This document shows positions 35,575 through 45,200 of a stretch of DNA of 64,000 nucleotides, piece after piece. How positions within the stretch are numbered: the first letter of the stretch is position 1; the number at the start of each line of letters is the position of its first letter. The notes beneath the pieces were generated by a model, which saw only the letters and a list, made by a program, of their open reading frames with translations, was not told the origin of the DNA and did not search any database. The stretch is from Bacteroidaceae bacterium (GTDB lineage Bacteria; Bacteroidota; Bacteroidia; Bacteroidales; Bacteroidaceae), in the NCBI GenBank assembly GCA_017560125.1, contig JAFYOS010000017.1, positions 62,001-126,000 of the forward strand, in the 5' to 3' direction. Made by a program: the position numbers and the translations under genes.

Positions 35575-36126
35575 TTATTTGTTAATGCCCTTGCGTTTTG
35601 CATCTTCGTTGAAGAGCTGTTCGCTCAGGTCTTCGTTAAAATCTCTTGTAATTGCCACGCGGCCCGATTTTACATACTGCAACAGGCACTGCTCGGCAAC
35701 GAACTCCTTATATAGAGCTATAATGTCCTCTGTCTTGCCTGTTTTCTCTACAAGTACGTATGCCGAGTTCATTTCGAGTACTCGTGCGTTGCTGTGACGG
35801 ATGATTCTAGATACCTGTCTGTTGCTCAGCATTTTTGTTGTTGAAATCTTGTAGAGTGCAACCTCCTGCATGAATATCTCCTGGTCGGTGTAGTAGTCTG
35901 CCTTCACGACGTCGATTTTCTTTTCTATGCGCTTGGTTACTTTCTGTATGGTCTCCTCGTCCGAGAATACGGTGATGGTGTATCGGTGTACGTTTTCTAT
36001 TGACGACGACGATACGTTCAGCGTCTCGATGTTCATCTGGCGACGTGTGAACTCAGCGGTAACCTGGTTCAAGAGACCCGCTATATTCTCGGAATAAACA
36101 ATCAGTGTGAATAATTTCTTTTCCAT
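35575..36126 (-). CDS. ilvN: Acetolactate synthase small (regulatory) subunit
   Basis: 183 residues. N-terminal ACT domain (FTLIVYSENIAGLLNQVTAEFTRR) of the IlvN/IlvH family, in which the Asn and Gly of the turn contact valine for feedback inhibition, and a C-terminal ALS_ss_C domain (about 85-165). It activates the large subunit and confers valine sensitivity. Starts 21 bases after ilvB. Could equally be labelled ilvH. Confidence 0.92.
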   Translation of the reverse strand: MEKKLFTLIVYSENIAGLLNQVTAEFTRRQMNIETLNVSSSSIENVHRYTITVFSDEETIQKVTKRIEKKIDVVKADYYTDQEIFMQEVALYKISTTKMLSNRQVSRIIRHSNARVLEMNSAYVLVEKTGKTEDIIALYKEFVAEQCLLQYVKSGRVAITRDFNEDLSEQLFNEDAKRKGINK

Positions 36127-36147
36127 AGTAGTCTTACTTAAATCGGG

Positions 36148-37845
36148 TTAGCACTCCAATACCATTTCGTCAACCGCTGCTCCCGGAGGTGTCATCGGCA
36201 ATATGTTCTCCTCTTCCATTACAGCCACGTGCAGGATGAATGCTCCCTCTGTTTCGAGCATCTCCTTTATTGCACTGTCGAGCTCGGCTCTGTCTGTAAC
36301 AAAGCGCGAGGGTATTTTGTATGCTGTGGCTATCATGTTGTAGTCGGGGTTCTTCATGGGTGTCCACGAGTAGCGTTTTTCGAGGAACATCTCTTGCCAC
36401 TGGCGCACGTTGCCCAGGTAGTTGTTGTTCAAGATGATAATCTTCACAGGTGCTTTCTGCTCCATGATGGTTCCGAGCTCCTGCATGTTCATCTGGAAGC
36501 CGCCGTCGCCACAGAACATACATACGGTTCTGTCGGGGGCACCGAATGTGGCACCGATGGCTGCGGGCAATCCGAATCCCATTGTTCCAAGTCCGCCCGA
36601 TGTCAGTATGCTATGGGGCTTGGTGTACTTGAAGTAACGGGCCGACATCATCTGGTTCTGACCAACGTCGGTAACAAGGATGGCGCTGTTGTTTGTTGCT
36701 TCGCTGACGCGACGAGCAACCTCGCCCATTCTGATGGGGCCGCTTTCGGGGTTGAGTGCGGGGCGTATAACCTTCTCCTCTTCCAAAGCGCGATATTCGT
36801 TGAAGCTGTCGATCCACTCCTTGTGGTTGCCCTCCTTAAGGAGTGCCGTGATAAGGGGAAGTGTCTCTTTGCAATCGCCAATTACGGGGATGTCGGCAGT
36901 GACGTTCTTGCTTATCTCCGAGGGGTCGATGTCCAGGTGTATTACCTTGGCCTGCTTTGCGTATTTCGATACAAGGCCGGTTACGCGGTCGCTGAATCGC
37001 ATACCGATGGCTATGAGCACATCGCAGTTATTGGTATTTACGTTGGGGCCCAGGTTACCGTGCATTCCGAGCATACCCATGTTCAGCGGGTGGTCGGTGG
37101 GGAATGATGAAAGGCCGAGCAGGGTTCTTCCGACCGGAAGGTTACCTTTCTCTGCAAATGCCTTCAGCTCCTCGTGGGCGTTACCAAGCTCCACGCCCTG
37201 GCCTACTACAACCAAGGGGCGTGCGGCTCTGTTGATGAGCTCAGCAGCCTCGGCGATGGCCTTTTCGTTGGGCTTATGATAAGGAACGTAGCTTCTGATG
37301 TAATCTACTTTCTTGGGTTCGTATGCCACGCTTGTTGTCTGGGCGTTCTTTGTGAAGTCGAGCACTACGGGGCCGGGGCGTCCGGTGCTCGCAATGTAGA
37401 ATGCGCGTGATACTGCCCATGCAATATCCTCGGCGCTTCTTATCTGATAGCTCCATTTTGAAATGGGCTGTGTAACGCCTACAAGGTCAACCTCTTGGAA
37501 GAAATCTGTTCCAAGAACCGATGACATTACCTGTCCTGCGATAACGACAACAGGTGTGCTGTCGAGCATTGCATCGGCTATACCTGTGAGGGTATTGGTG
37601 ACGCCGGGGCCGCTCGTTACTATACAAACACCAACCTTGCCTGATGAACGTGCGTAGCCCTGCGCTGCGTGTGTCGCAGCCTGCTCGTGACGGACGAGAA
37701 CCTGTTTGAAGTCCTCTTTGTGGTCGTACAGTGCATCGAACACCGGCATTATTGAACCGCCGGGATAGCCAAAGATGGTGTCAACCTTCTCGTTCAAGAG
37801 TGAGCGCATCAAGGCTTCGGCACCTTTGATAATTTCTTTTTCCAT
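36148..37845 (-). CDS. ilvB: Acetolactate synthase large subunit
   Basis: 565 residues, the usual length. Thiamine diphosphate enzyme: N-terminal Pyr domain with FGYPGGSIMPVFDAL and the catalytic Glu in VRHEQAATHAAQGYAR, a central FAD/Rossmann domain, and the PP domain with GDGGFQMNMQELGT followed by NNYLGNVRQWQ (the Mg-ThDP binding motif). Condenses pyruvate with pyruvate or 2-oxobutyrate as the first committed step of valine/leucine and isoleucine synthesis. Second gene of the ilv operon, 22 bases after ilvD. Confidence 0.95.
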   Translation of the reverse strand: MEKEIIKGAEALMRSLLNEKVDTIFGYPGGSIMPVFDALYDHKEDFKQVLVRHEQAATHAAQGYARSSGKVGVCIVTSGPGVTNTLTGIADAMLDSTPVVVIAGQVMSSVLGTDFFQEVDLVGVTQPISKWSYQIRSAEDIAWAVSRAFYIASTGRPGPVVLDFTKNAQTTSVAYEPKKVDYIRSYVPYHKPNEKAIAEAAELINRAARPLVVVGQGVELGNAHEELKAFAEKGNLPVGRTLLGLSSFPTDHPLNMGMLGMHGNLGPNVNTNNCDVLIAIGMRFSDRVTGLVSKYAKQAKVIHLDIDPSEISKNVTADIPVIGDCKETLPLITALLKEGNHKEWIDSFNEYRALEEEKVIRPALNPESGPIRMGEVARRVSEATNNSAILVTDVGQNQMMSARYFKYTKPHSILTSGGLGTMGFGLPAAIGATFGAPDRTVCMFCGDGGFQMNMQELGTIMEQKAPVKIIILNNNYLGNVRQWQEMFLEKRYSWTPMKNPDYNMIATAYKIPSRFVTDRAELDSAIKEMLETEGAFILHVAVMEEENILPMTPPGAAVDEMVLEC

Positions 37846-37867
37846 GGTTTCCGGTTTTTGTTTATAA

Positions 37868-39670
37868 TTAGTCTATGATTCTTACACCGCCTTTGTCGGC
37901 TGAGCTTACCATGTTGGCATACGCCTTGAGGCTCTTGGGGATTACTCGGTCGCGTGTCATGGGGAACATTTCACGTGCGGCGAGCTCCTCGTCGGTAAGC
38001 TTCACGTTTATTGTGCGGTTGGGTATATCTATTTCTATGATATCGCCGTCGCGCAGTTTGCCTACGTTGCCGCCGGCTGCTGCCTCGGGTGATATGTGAC
38101 CGATGCTCAGACCCGATGTACCGCCACTGAAACGGCCGTCTGTTATCAGCGCACACTCCTTGCCCAGGTGACGCGATTTGATGTACGATGTGGGGTAGAG
38201 CATCTCCTGCATACCGGGGCCGCCCTTGGGGCCTTCGTAGATGATTACCACTACGTCGCCGGCCTGTACTTTGCCACCGAGAATGCCTTCAACGGCTGCG
38301 TCCTGCGAATCGAATACTTTTGCAGTGCCGCTGAACTTCCAAATGCTTTCATCTACTCCGGCTGTCTTCACCACGCAACCGTCCTTGGCGATGTTACCGA
38401 AGAGTATTGCAAGGCCGCCGTCCTTTGAGTAGGCGTGCTCGAGGTCGCGTATGCAACCGTTCTCGCGGTCCTTGTCGAGCGACTCCCATGTGGTGCTCTG
38501 CGAGCCCATCACGTTGCTGAATACGTTGGCGGGTGCTGTGCCGTAGATGCGTGCAGCCTCCTCGTCTATATTTTCGTTCAGTATGCTGTATTTAGCGATG
38601 TCCTCGCCCAATGTGGCGCCATCGACGCGCTTAACGTCGGTGTAGAGCAGGCCGCCCTTTGCCAATTCGCCAAGGATGCCCAAGATACCTCCGGCGCGTC
38701 CGCAGTCTTCGATGCTGTACTTGGCTGTATTGGGTGCGAGCTTGCACAGACAGGGTACCGCGCGGCTCAGCTTGTCGATGTCCTCCATTTTGAAATCGAC
38801 GCCGGCCTCCTGGGCTACTGCCAACAGGTGAAGGATGGTGTTTGTAGAGCCACCCATTGCAATGTCCAGTGTCATTGCGTTGAGGAATGCCTCGCGTGTG
38901 GCTATGCTCTTGGGAAGTACGCTCTCGTCGCCCTCCTCGTAGTATTTGTATGCGTTCTTGACGATGAGCTTTGCTGCGTCCTTCATCAACTGCTCGCGGT
39001 TGGTGTGTGTAGCGAGTATGGTTCCGTTTCCGGGCAATGAAAGACCGATAGCTTCGGTGAGCGAGTTCATCGAGTTCGCGGTGAACATACCCGAGCAGCT
39101 GCCGCAGCCGGGACATGAACGCTTCTCGACCTCGGCAAGCTCTTCGTCTGATACCGATGTGTCGGCGCCCTTAATCATAGCCGAGATAAGGTCGAGCTTC
39201 TGGCCTTTGTATTTTCCGGCCTCCATGGGGCCACCCGAAACGAATACGGTGGGGATGTTCAAGCGCATCGACGCCATGAGCATACCCGGAGTGATTTTGT
39301 CGCAGTTCGAAATGCAGACAAGTGCATCTACCTTGTGGGCATTGCACATATATTCAACGCTGTCGGCAATGATGTCGCGCGAGGGAAGTGAGTACAACAT
39401 TCCGTCGTGTCCCATTGCGATACCGTCGTCTATTGCTATTGTGTTGAACTCCGCCGCGTAGCAACCGAGCTTTTCAATCTCTCTCTTTACAAGCTGTCCC
39501 GCCTCGTGAAGATGAGTGTGTCCGGGAACGAGCTGGGTGAATGAGTTTGCGATGGCTATAATGGGTTTGCCGAACATCTCGCGTTTCATTCCATTGGCAA
39601 TCCACAGGGCTCTAGCACCTGCCATTCTTCTGCCCTCGGTACATTGTGTACTGCGTAATTTGTTCTTCAT
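37868..39670 (-). CDS. ilvD: Dihydroxy-acid dehydratase
   Basis: 600 residues. Iron-sulfur ligands are visible in [12 protein letters not shown] and [17 protein letters not shown], and the carbamylated-lysine and substrate loops in the [13 protein letters not shown] and [17 protein letters not shown] segments, all typical of IlvD/Edd proteins; length and operon favour IlvD. It dehydrates dihydroxy acids to 2-oxo acids in the common branched-chain pathway. First gene of the operon; transcription starts about 170 bases upstream and passes through a leader peptide and an attenuator hairpin (see separate entries). Confidence 0.95.
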   Translation of the reverse strand: MKNKLRSTQCTEGRRMAGARALWIANGMKREMFGKPIIAIANSFTQLVPGHTHLHEAGQLVKREIEKLGCYAAEFNTIAIDDGIAMGHDGMLYSLPSRDIIADSVEYMCNAHKVDALVCISNCDKITPGMLMASMRLNIPTVFVSGGPMEAGKYKGQKLDLISAMIKGADTSVSDEELAEVEKRSCPGCGSCSGMFTANSMNSLTEAIGLSLPGNGTILATHTNREQLMKDAAKLIVKNAYKYYEEGDESVLPKSIATREAFLNAMTLDIAMGGSTNTILHLLAVAQEAGVDFKMEDIDKLSRAVPCLCKLAPNTAKYSIEDCGRAGGILGILGELAKGGLLYTDVKRVDGATLGEDIAKYSILNENIDEEAARIYGTAPANVFSNVMGSQSTTWESLDKDRENGCIRDLEHAYSKDGGLAILFGNIAKDGCVVKTAGVDESIWKFSGTAKVFDSQDAAVEGILGGKVQAGDVVVIIYEGPKGGPGMQEMLYPTSYIKSRHLGKECALITDGRFSGGTSGLSIGHISPEAAAGGNVGKLRDGDIIEIDIPNRTINVKLTDEELAAREMFPMTRDRVIPKSLKAYANMVSSADKGGVRIID

Positions 39671-39683
39671 ACTTTTTTATACC

Positions 39684-39711
39684 AAAAAACCTTTCTCAAT
39701 TATGAGAAAGG
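39684..39711 (-). terminator. Attenuator terminator of the ilv operon
   Basis: On the minus strand CCTTTCTCA-TAAT-TGAGAAAGG followed by six T, only 14 bases before the ilvD start and downstream of the leader peptide. This is the position of a Rho-independent attenuator. The upstream GAGAGAATGG just after the leader stop could pair with the first arm as an antiterminator. Confidence 0.82.
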
Positions 39712-39753
39712 CCTGTAATTTATTATTTATAAATGCACAGCCATTCTCTCCCA

Positions 39754-39813
39754 TTAGTCAGATAGGATCACCACCACGCTAATTCGAAGATATGAAGAGC
39801 TGCCTGTTATCAT
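39754..39813 (-). CDS. ilv operon leader peptide
   Basis: A 19-residue open frame, MITGSSSYLRISVVVILSD, read from the ATG at 39813 to the TAA at 39756-39754. It lies between the promoter and the attenuator hairpin. Eight of its residues are Ile, Val or Leu, seven of them in the run of positions 9-17 (LRISVVVIL). This is the arrangement of ribosome-mediated attenuation: scarcity of branched-chain aminoacyl-tRNA stalls the ribosome in the Ile/Val/Leu run and allows read-through into ilvD. Too short for ordinary gene prediction. The peptide itself is not expected to have a function. Confidence 0.82.
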   Translation of the reverse strand: MITGSSSYLRISVVVILSD

Positions 39814-39841
39814 AATTCAATTTGTTCCTAAAAAATTTACG

Positions 39842-39872
39842 CAAATATACTCTCTTTTTTTAGTATGACAAA
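39842..39872 (-). promoter_or_regulatory. Promoter of the ilv operon
   Basis: On the minus strand TTTG at 39872-39869, 19-base spacer, TATATTTG at 39849-39842. The transcript would start about 20 bases before the leader peptide ATG. Confidence 0.8.
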
Positions 39873-39904
39873 AGAATAAGGACAAAAATCGGTGTTAAAG
39901 CACA

Positions 39905-39943
39905 AAAAAGCAATGCGCCGATTGAAAAACGGCGCATTTTGCT
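39905..39943 (-). terminator. Terminator after the PspC-domain gene
   Basis: AATGCGCCG / CGGCGCATT hairpin with T-rich sequence on both strands (TTTT on plus, CTTTTTTG on minus), 57 bases past the PspC-gene stop. Confidence 0.72.
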
Positions 39944-39994
39944 GTAGGCTGGGTGTGTGTCACCGAATGATGGTTTATCCGCAGGGCGGTTTGC

Positions 39995-41719
39995 TCATTT
40001 TGTTTCGCGTGTGCGGTGTAGCGTGTGCCTTATTTCGCTGGGGATTATTGCACCGTTTTTGCTCTCGTGAAGGGTCATTTTGGGCAGTGCTCCTTTCAGC
40101 AGCGAGCCCATGCGATAGATTTTAAGCGACAGTGCGAAGCATTCGGGGTGCAATTCCAAGGGGTATCCCTCTTTCACTATCTCGGCCTGCCAGCCGGGGA
40201 TTGAGTTCGTCTCTATTTGTATGTTGCCCATATCGGTGCATCGGCTTTTGTCTATCCATAGCTGTTTGTTTGTGGTGTCGATGACGCAGTAGAGCTCGGC
40301 GGTTTCTGCGCTGCGTCCTACGATTTCTATCTTGGATACCGCTTCGATGTTGTTCAGGCACTCTTTCCACTCGTCGCGGGGCATGATGCTCCAAACGGCC
40401 TTGTCGTCAAGCTGTGTGCATTCGCTCACGAAGGGGATTGTGCCCTCGCTGTCCGACGCTGCTATGTGGTACCATAACAGGCGTTTACACTGCTTGCTGT
40501 ATGTGTAATTGTCGGCCATCATGAAGTAGTTGCATAGTATCTTCTTCAGTTCGGTTGAATTGTCGTTTATCTGCTCAAGGTATTCCTCTATCTCCTCAAG
40601 GTATTCCTCTATCTCCTTCTCTGTGGTCATGTTGTATTTTATGTGGGTGTGAATATTTCCCCCGATGCCGCTTATGTCGTCGATGTTACATGTATGGGTG
40701 GTGTATGCAAGCGCTCCCACCATCAGCAACCACACTGTTACAAGGGTTGTTGTCAGCCAACGCTTCAGCGGTTTTACCTTGTTCTTTTTTCTAAGTGTAT
40801 AATGCACAATGAAATAGAGCGGAATGATTATCACCGCCGGCAGCAGTAGAGCGTTCAGTATGTTGCCCCACATGGAAGAGAGCAGTCCGAAGAAAATGGC
40901 CTTGTCGTCGCCATATCCGTCGGGCATTGATGCTATACCCATGTCGTGCATCATAAATGGGATTACAAAATCGAAGAATGAGAAAAGCAGAATAAATGGA
41001 ATGATGAATAGTGCCACAAGCGCCACAATGCAACCACCCAAGCAGCCCTTGTTATCGCGTTTTACGCCCGCCATTATTTCGGCTGTGGCGCGTTCATGTT
41101 CGCGCTGCCATGCATCCTCCAATCGCTCGCCGGGCAGGGGCTTCACATCGCGCATGCGCAGCAAATCTATGAGCGAGGTTGCGGCGGGCAGTGCAATCCA
41201 TGCTATCAGGTAAACGATGGCTGTCAGCAGGCCTATTATGTAGAATGTGATGATGCTGATGACGCGCAGCAGCCACACATTCAGGCCGGTGTAGGCGGCT
41301 ATTCCGCTGCACACTCCACCGAATATGCCGTTGCTTGTGTCGCGGTAGAGCCTTTTGCCCAGCAACATGGCATTGCGCCACGCTTCGTGGTTGTCGCTGT
41401 GTGTCGTCTTGGGCTCGTCGCAGTCGTTCTTGGGTGTTTCTTCGTCGCTCAATCCCTCGGTCATCGATTCGGGGCGCCCCATGCGGGTGATGAACTCGTC
41501 TATCATTTCGAAATCGACGATGCGTGCACAGCCTTCGCGCATGCGGGTTTCGCACAGTTCGCCCAGGCGTATCTCTATGTCGTTAATAATCTCGTCGCCA
41601 CCCTCCTTGCCGGAAAATGTATTGCGCAGCTGCTCTATGTATTCATTCAGAAGCTCATATGCATCCTCGTTCATGTTGAATAGTCTGCCTCCGAGGTTTA
41701 CTTCAAATGATTTTTTCAT
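39995..41719 (-). CDS. PspC-domain membrane protein
   Basis: 574 residues. N-terminal 100 residues are soluble and acidic; a PspC domain follows near residues 117-176 (LYRDTSNGIFGGVCSGIAAYTGLN then a double hydrophobic helix), then more membrane helices near 228-255, 280-300 and 320-340, and a long C-terminal soluble part that probably faces the periplasm. PspC proteins help the phage-shock response sense membrane stress. The PadR regulator gene lies 22 bases upstream on the same strand; PadR-PspC pairs are common in Bacteroidetes, so PadR probably represses its own operon. The C-terminal domain is not recognised. Confidence 0.82.
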   Translation of the reverse strand: MKKSFEVNLGGRLFNMNEDAYELLNEYIEQLRNTFSGKEGGDEIINDIEIRLGELCETRMREGCARIVDFEMIDEFITRMGRPESMTEGLSDEETPKNDCDEPKTTHSDNHEAWRNAMLLGKRLYRDTSNGIFGGVCSGIAAYTGLNVWLLRVISIITFYIIGLLTAIVYLIAWIALPAATSLIDLLRMRDVKPLPGERLEDAWQREHERATAEIMAGVKRDNKGCLGGCIVALVALFIIPFILLFSFFDFVIPFMMHDMGIASMPDGYGDDKAIFFGLLSSMWGNILNALLLPAVIIIPLYFIVHYTLRKKNKVKPLKRWLTTTLVTVWLLMVGALAYTTHTCNIDDISGIGGNIHTHIKYNMTTEKEIEEYLEEIEEYLEQINDNSTELKKILCNYFMMADNYTYSKQCKRLLWYHIAASDSEGTIPFVSECTQLDDKAVWSIMPRDEWKECLNNIEAVSKIEIVGRSAETAELYCVIDTTNKQLWIDKSRCTDMGNIQIETNSIPGWQAEIVKEGYPLELHPECFALSLKIYRMGSLLKGALPKMTLHESKNGAIIPSEIRHTLHRTRETK

Positions 41720-41741
41720 GATATTGTCTGTTTTTTTTATG

Positions 41742-42077
41742 TTACTCTTCGTTATTCTCTCTTATGCGCGAAACGGTCTGTGCAAGGGTGTTCCAGTTCT
41801 CTTCGAGCAGGGCGAGCACCCTTTTTCCGTTCTCGGTCAGCTTGTAGTATTTTCGAGGTGGTCCCACTGCGCTCTCCTGCCATTCGTGATCGACCAGTTC
41901 CTCTTTTTTCAGGCGGTTGAGCAGCGGGTATAGTGTACCTTCGACTACAATCAGATTGGCGCGTTCGAGCTCGTCTATTATGTCGGAGCTGTAGTGGGGC
42001 TTGCTCTTCAGTAGCAGCATTACGCAATATTCGAGCATACCCTTACGCATTTGCGATTTTACATTTTCTACATACAT
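41742..42077 (-). CDS. PadR family transcriptional regulator
   Basis: 111 residues from the ATG at 42077; the frame is open to 42146 but the extra 23 residues are not typical of the family. Winged helix-turn-helix pattern: MRKGMLEYCVMLLLKSKPHYSSDIIDELERANL, then VEGTLYPLLNRLKKEELVDHEWQES, then GPPRKYYKLTENGKRVL, which is the core PadR signature. It likely represses the PspC operon in response to an unknown small molecule or stress. Located 22 bases before the PspC gene. Confidence 0.9.
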   Translation of the reverse strand: MYVENVKSQMRKGMLEYCVMLLLKSKPHYSSDIIDELERANLIVVEGTLYPLLNRLKKEELVDHEWQESAVGPPRKYYKLTENGKRVLALLEENWNTLAQTVSRIRENNEE

Positions 42078-42190
42078 TTTCCAATTGTTTTCGTGGTTCT
42101 TTGTCTTGTTTTGTTGCAAAGGTATATAAAACATAGTACCTTGCAATACATAGTAGTGAATTTAACGAATTTTAATAGAGTGCGATTGTG

Positions 42191-42231
42191 TAAAAAAATG
42201 GGCACGCCTTGTTCCAAGCGTGCCCATTTTA
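42191..42231 (-). terminator. Terminator after the M60 peptidase gene
   Basis: AAAATGGGCACGC / GCGTGCCCATTTT hairpin with A7 on the left, which reads as T7 on the minus strand. Located 22 bases beyond the M60 stop. Confidence 0.85.
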
Positions 42232-42252
42232 TGGATAGTGGTTTGTTGTGTA

Positions 42253-45200
42253 CTATTTTACATAGATTTTATTACCGTCCGATGTGATGTATATGCGGCC
42301 GCTCTTCAATTTACGAGCCTCGGTTCCATCGAGGTTGTAGTATCGCTTTTCAGTGGTTTTCTCGTCGGCTTCGATGTTCTCAATGCCGGTGAGACTGCTT
42401 CGTACGGCCAAATAGAGCTCGGTGGCGTTGCCCACATCCTCTTTCATCAGGTAGCTCTTGTTGGCAGATACCTGTGTCGATGATGACACCATCTTGATGA
42501 TACCTGTGGTGCCGGCCTTGCTTGTCTCGCTCAAAGTTGCAAGGAATGACTCCTTGGCGTGAGCACGCTTAACTGTAGCGCCCTTGAGCAGGTTGGTCGT
42601 CTCGATGGTTGTGTTGTCGTCGGCGATGATGTTCATGGTGTATGTAGCCTTGGCGCCGTGGAGTATGACGGGCATGTTGGCGGGTACTATGTTGCCCTCG
42701 ATGCTGTCGAGCACGGCATATTCGTATGTCTCGCCATCGTATGTGCTTGTGGCTGTTTCGCTCACCACGTATGCTTTCACACCTTCGGGCAGTTCAAGGG
42801 CGAAGGGGTAGCATGCTGCAAAATAGAGGCTGCTGGGGATGCTTATTTTTGTTGATGTAACCTCCTGCACCTTCCATATGTTGTTGTTGTCCGATGCACC
42901 GCCTGTCCATAGTCCGGTATTTACGTCGGAGTACGAGTTCATGTAGTTGCCCGAACCCTTGATATTGAAAATGTAATACTCCTTGGTCTCGTCGATGCAG
43001 ACAGCTTCCCATGCGGGAGCCTTGGCCTTGGCATAGAGCTCGCTTGTCTGGTTATTGGCTGTGCCACCGAAGTAGTAACCGCTCTGGGGATTATACAGAT
43101 AGTATTTGCCGCCCTCTTCCTTCCACTGCCATACGTGCTCGGGTTTTACGCCCGATTTTGTGGCACTGCGCTGAAGACTCCACGATATCTTGCCGTTGCT
43201 GTCAATCAAGGTCGATGCACCGCAGCTCAGCGCGTTGCCTTTGCCCACCGATGTGATGCAATAGTATTTGTTCGCTTCGAGTGTCTTCTGTATGTTCACC
43301 TTCTCGTAAATCTTGGTGCGTGTGCCGTCGAAGCCCACTGCCATGATGTATGCCGATGCAAGTGCCTCGTCGCTGTTTCCGGGGTAGAGCACCTGGGTGT
43401 ATGAGTGTGCGTCGTTGCTGCCCAAACCGTACATGGTGATGCGGATGAGCTCGCCGGTGCTGTTGTATGTCTCGAATGCCACTGCGTTCTTCACATCGCT
43501 GTGCTGCACGGTCACCTTGCCGTTGCTGTATGAGCAGCCAGTGCCGAGTGTGGCGGGTACTTCGAGCGCAAGGTTGTCGCGGTAGATGTTGTAGTTGTGC
43601 GCGTTGATGTAATTTATCTCCTCGGTGAATGCGGGGTAACCCTTCTCTTTCACATAGGCCTTGAGGTTGTTTATCATCTCCTCGTTGATGATGTTCCAGC
43701 CTTTAGTGTAGTCATCGACATATGCATTGATGGGGCGCAGCATACCCGCCTTCTCGAAGAAGGGCAGAAGGTCTATTTTTGCGCTGTCGCAGGCAATCTT
43801 CATCCAGTTTACCTGCTGCTTGCCGTTTGTGTTGTATTTGGTGCCGTAGTTCGCGTCGCTACGGATGGCTTCGATGACCATGGGGATGATGTCGGGGCAT
43901 TTGCCGGCGAGGGTTCCCCACAGGTTGAGCTGCCAGAAAGGAACGAGCTTTACGAAGTGGTCGTAGTGGCGCCATGTGGTGTTCACTATTCCAATGCTCT
44001 TTCCGTTGGCATCCTCTCCTGTAATGGTCACGGCTGTAGGTGTTTCGCCATTGTAGTCGGGGCCGTCCTGCAACTGCCAGGGGTTGCCCTTGCGTATGCC
44101 CTCTTCGAAATAGGTTTGCATGCGGCCTCCGCGCATACCCGAATATTCGCCTACGCCCGACACCTCGTCCTCGAGGCGCAACGAGTGGCGTTTGCCGGTG
44201 AAGTGGAGCTGTGCCCACGAAGCATAGATGTTGTTGGTGGTCTCGCCGCAGCCTGTCCACTTAAATCCGGGGACAATCTGGTTGTTGTGTCCCCATTCGT
44301 GGCCCACTCCCCAGAAATCGAAGCTCGATGCATCGGGCTTGGTGATGCCGCCGAGGCTGTTCACGTGGCAGTATGAACCATCGCCGCCGGCTGCCATAAA
44401 TCCGTATGTGGTGCCGAAGAACAGCTGACGGTTCTTCACCTGTCGGCCATATTTCTCGAGACCCATGATGTCGCGCTCGGCCCACTGTACCTGCTGATAG
44501 AGTGTCATGGTCGAGTCGATGTTCGTGGGGCAGTTCTGCAACCATATGAATACGGGGTAGGCGAGCTGTGCGTGCTTCGAACGGGTGATAAGGATGGTCG
44601 AATCCTTCTCCGAACGACCTTTGAGCATCTCTTCCCAGTCGCTGTTGGTCATTGTTTCCTGATCCCAATAGCCCTGTACATTGGCATTTACAAAGTGCAG
44701 CTTCACGTTGGGAGCGTTTTCGTATTCGTCGGTGTAGTAGTGTACAAATACGTTGCCCTCGGTGGTTGCTGTTATGTAGTTGAAGCCGTTACGCAGTGAA
44801 TACGAGCTTGAATTCTCGTTCTTCACCCAGTTTTTCACTGTGAGGCCTACGGGGTATTCGCCTATGCCGCTAGCCATCACAATGCACGATTCGCCGGGCT
44901 TCAGATATACGCCGGTGGGGTTCTCGTAGTTGTTGTATTGGCTGCTTGTCTTCAAGCGGTCGCGCAGGGTGGCGGTGGTGAGGTAGGCCTCGTATTCGCC
45001 CACGCGGAATTTTTTGTATGCTTCGCCATTGGTCAGCATATTCTCTACAAGGGCCTTGGCGTCGGCGTCCTCTATGCCTTCGCTGCTTGTAACCTCGGGC
45101 TTGAGCTCAGTGAACATGTCGTCGGCAAAATATTTTGCAATGGCGTCGCGTTTGCTGTAGTCGTATGCGAATGCCTCTACTTCGGCTGCCGATGCAAATC

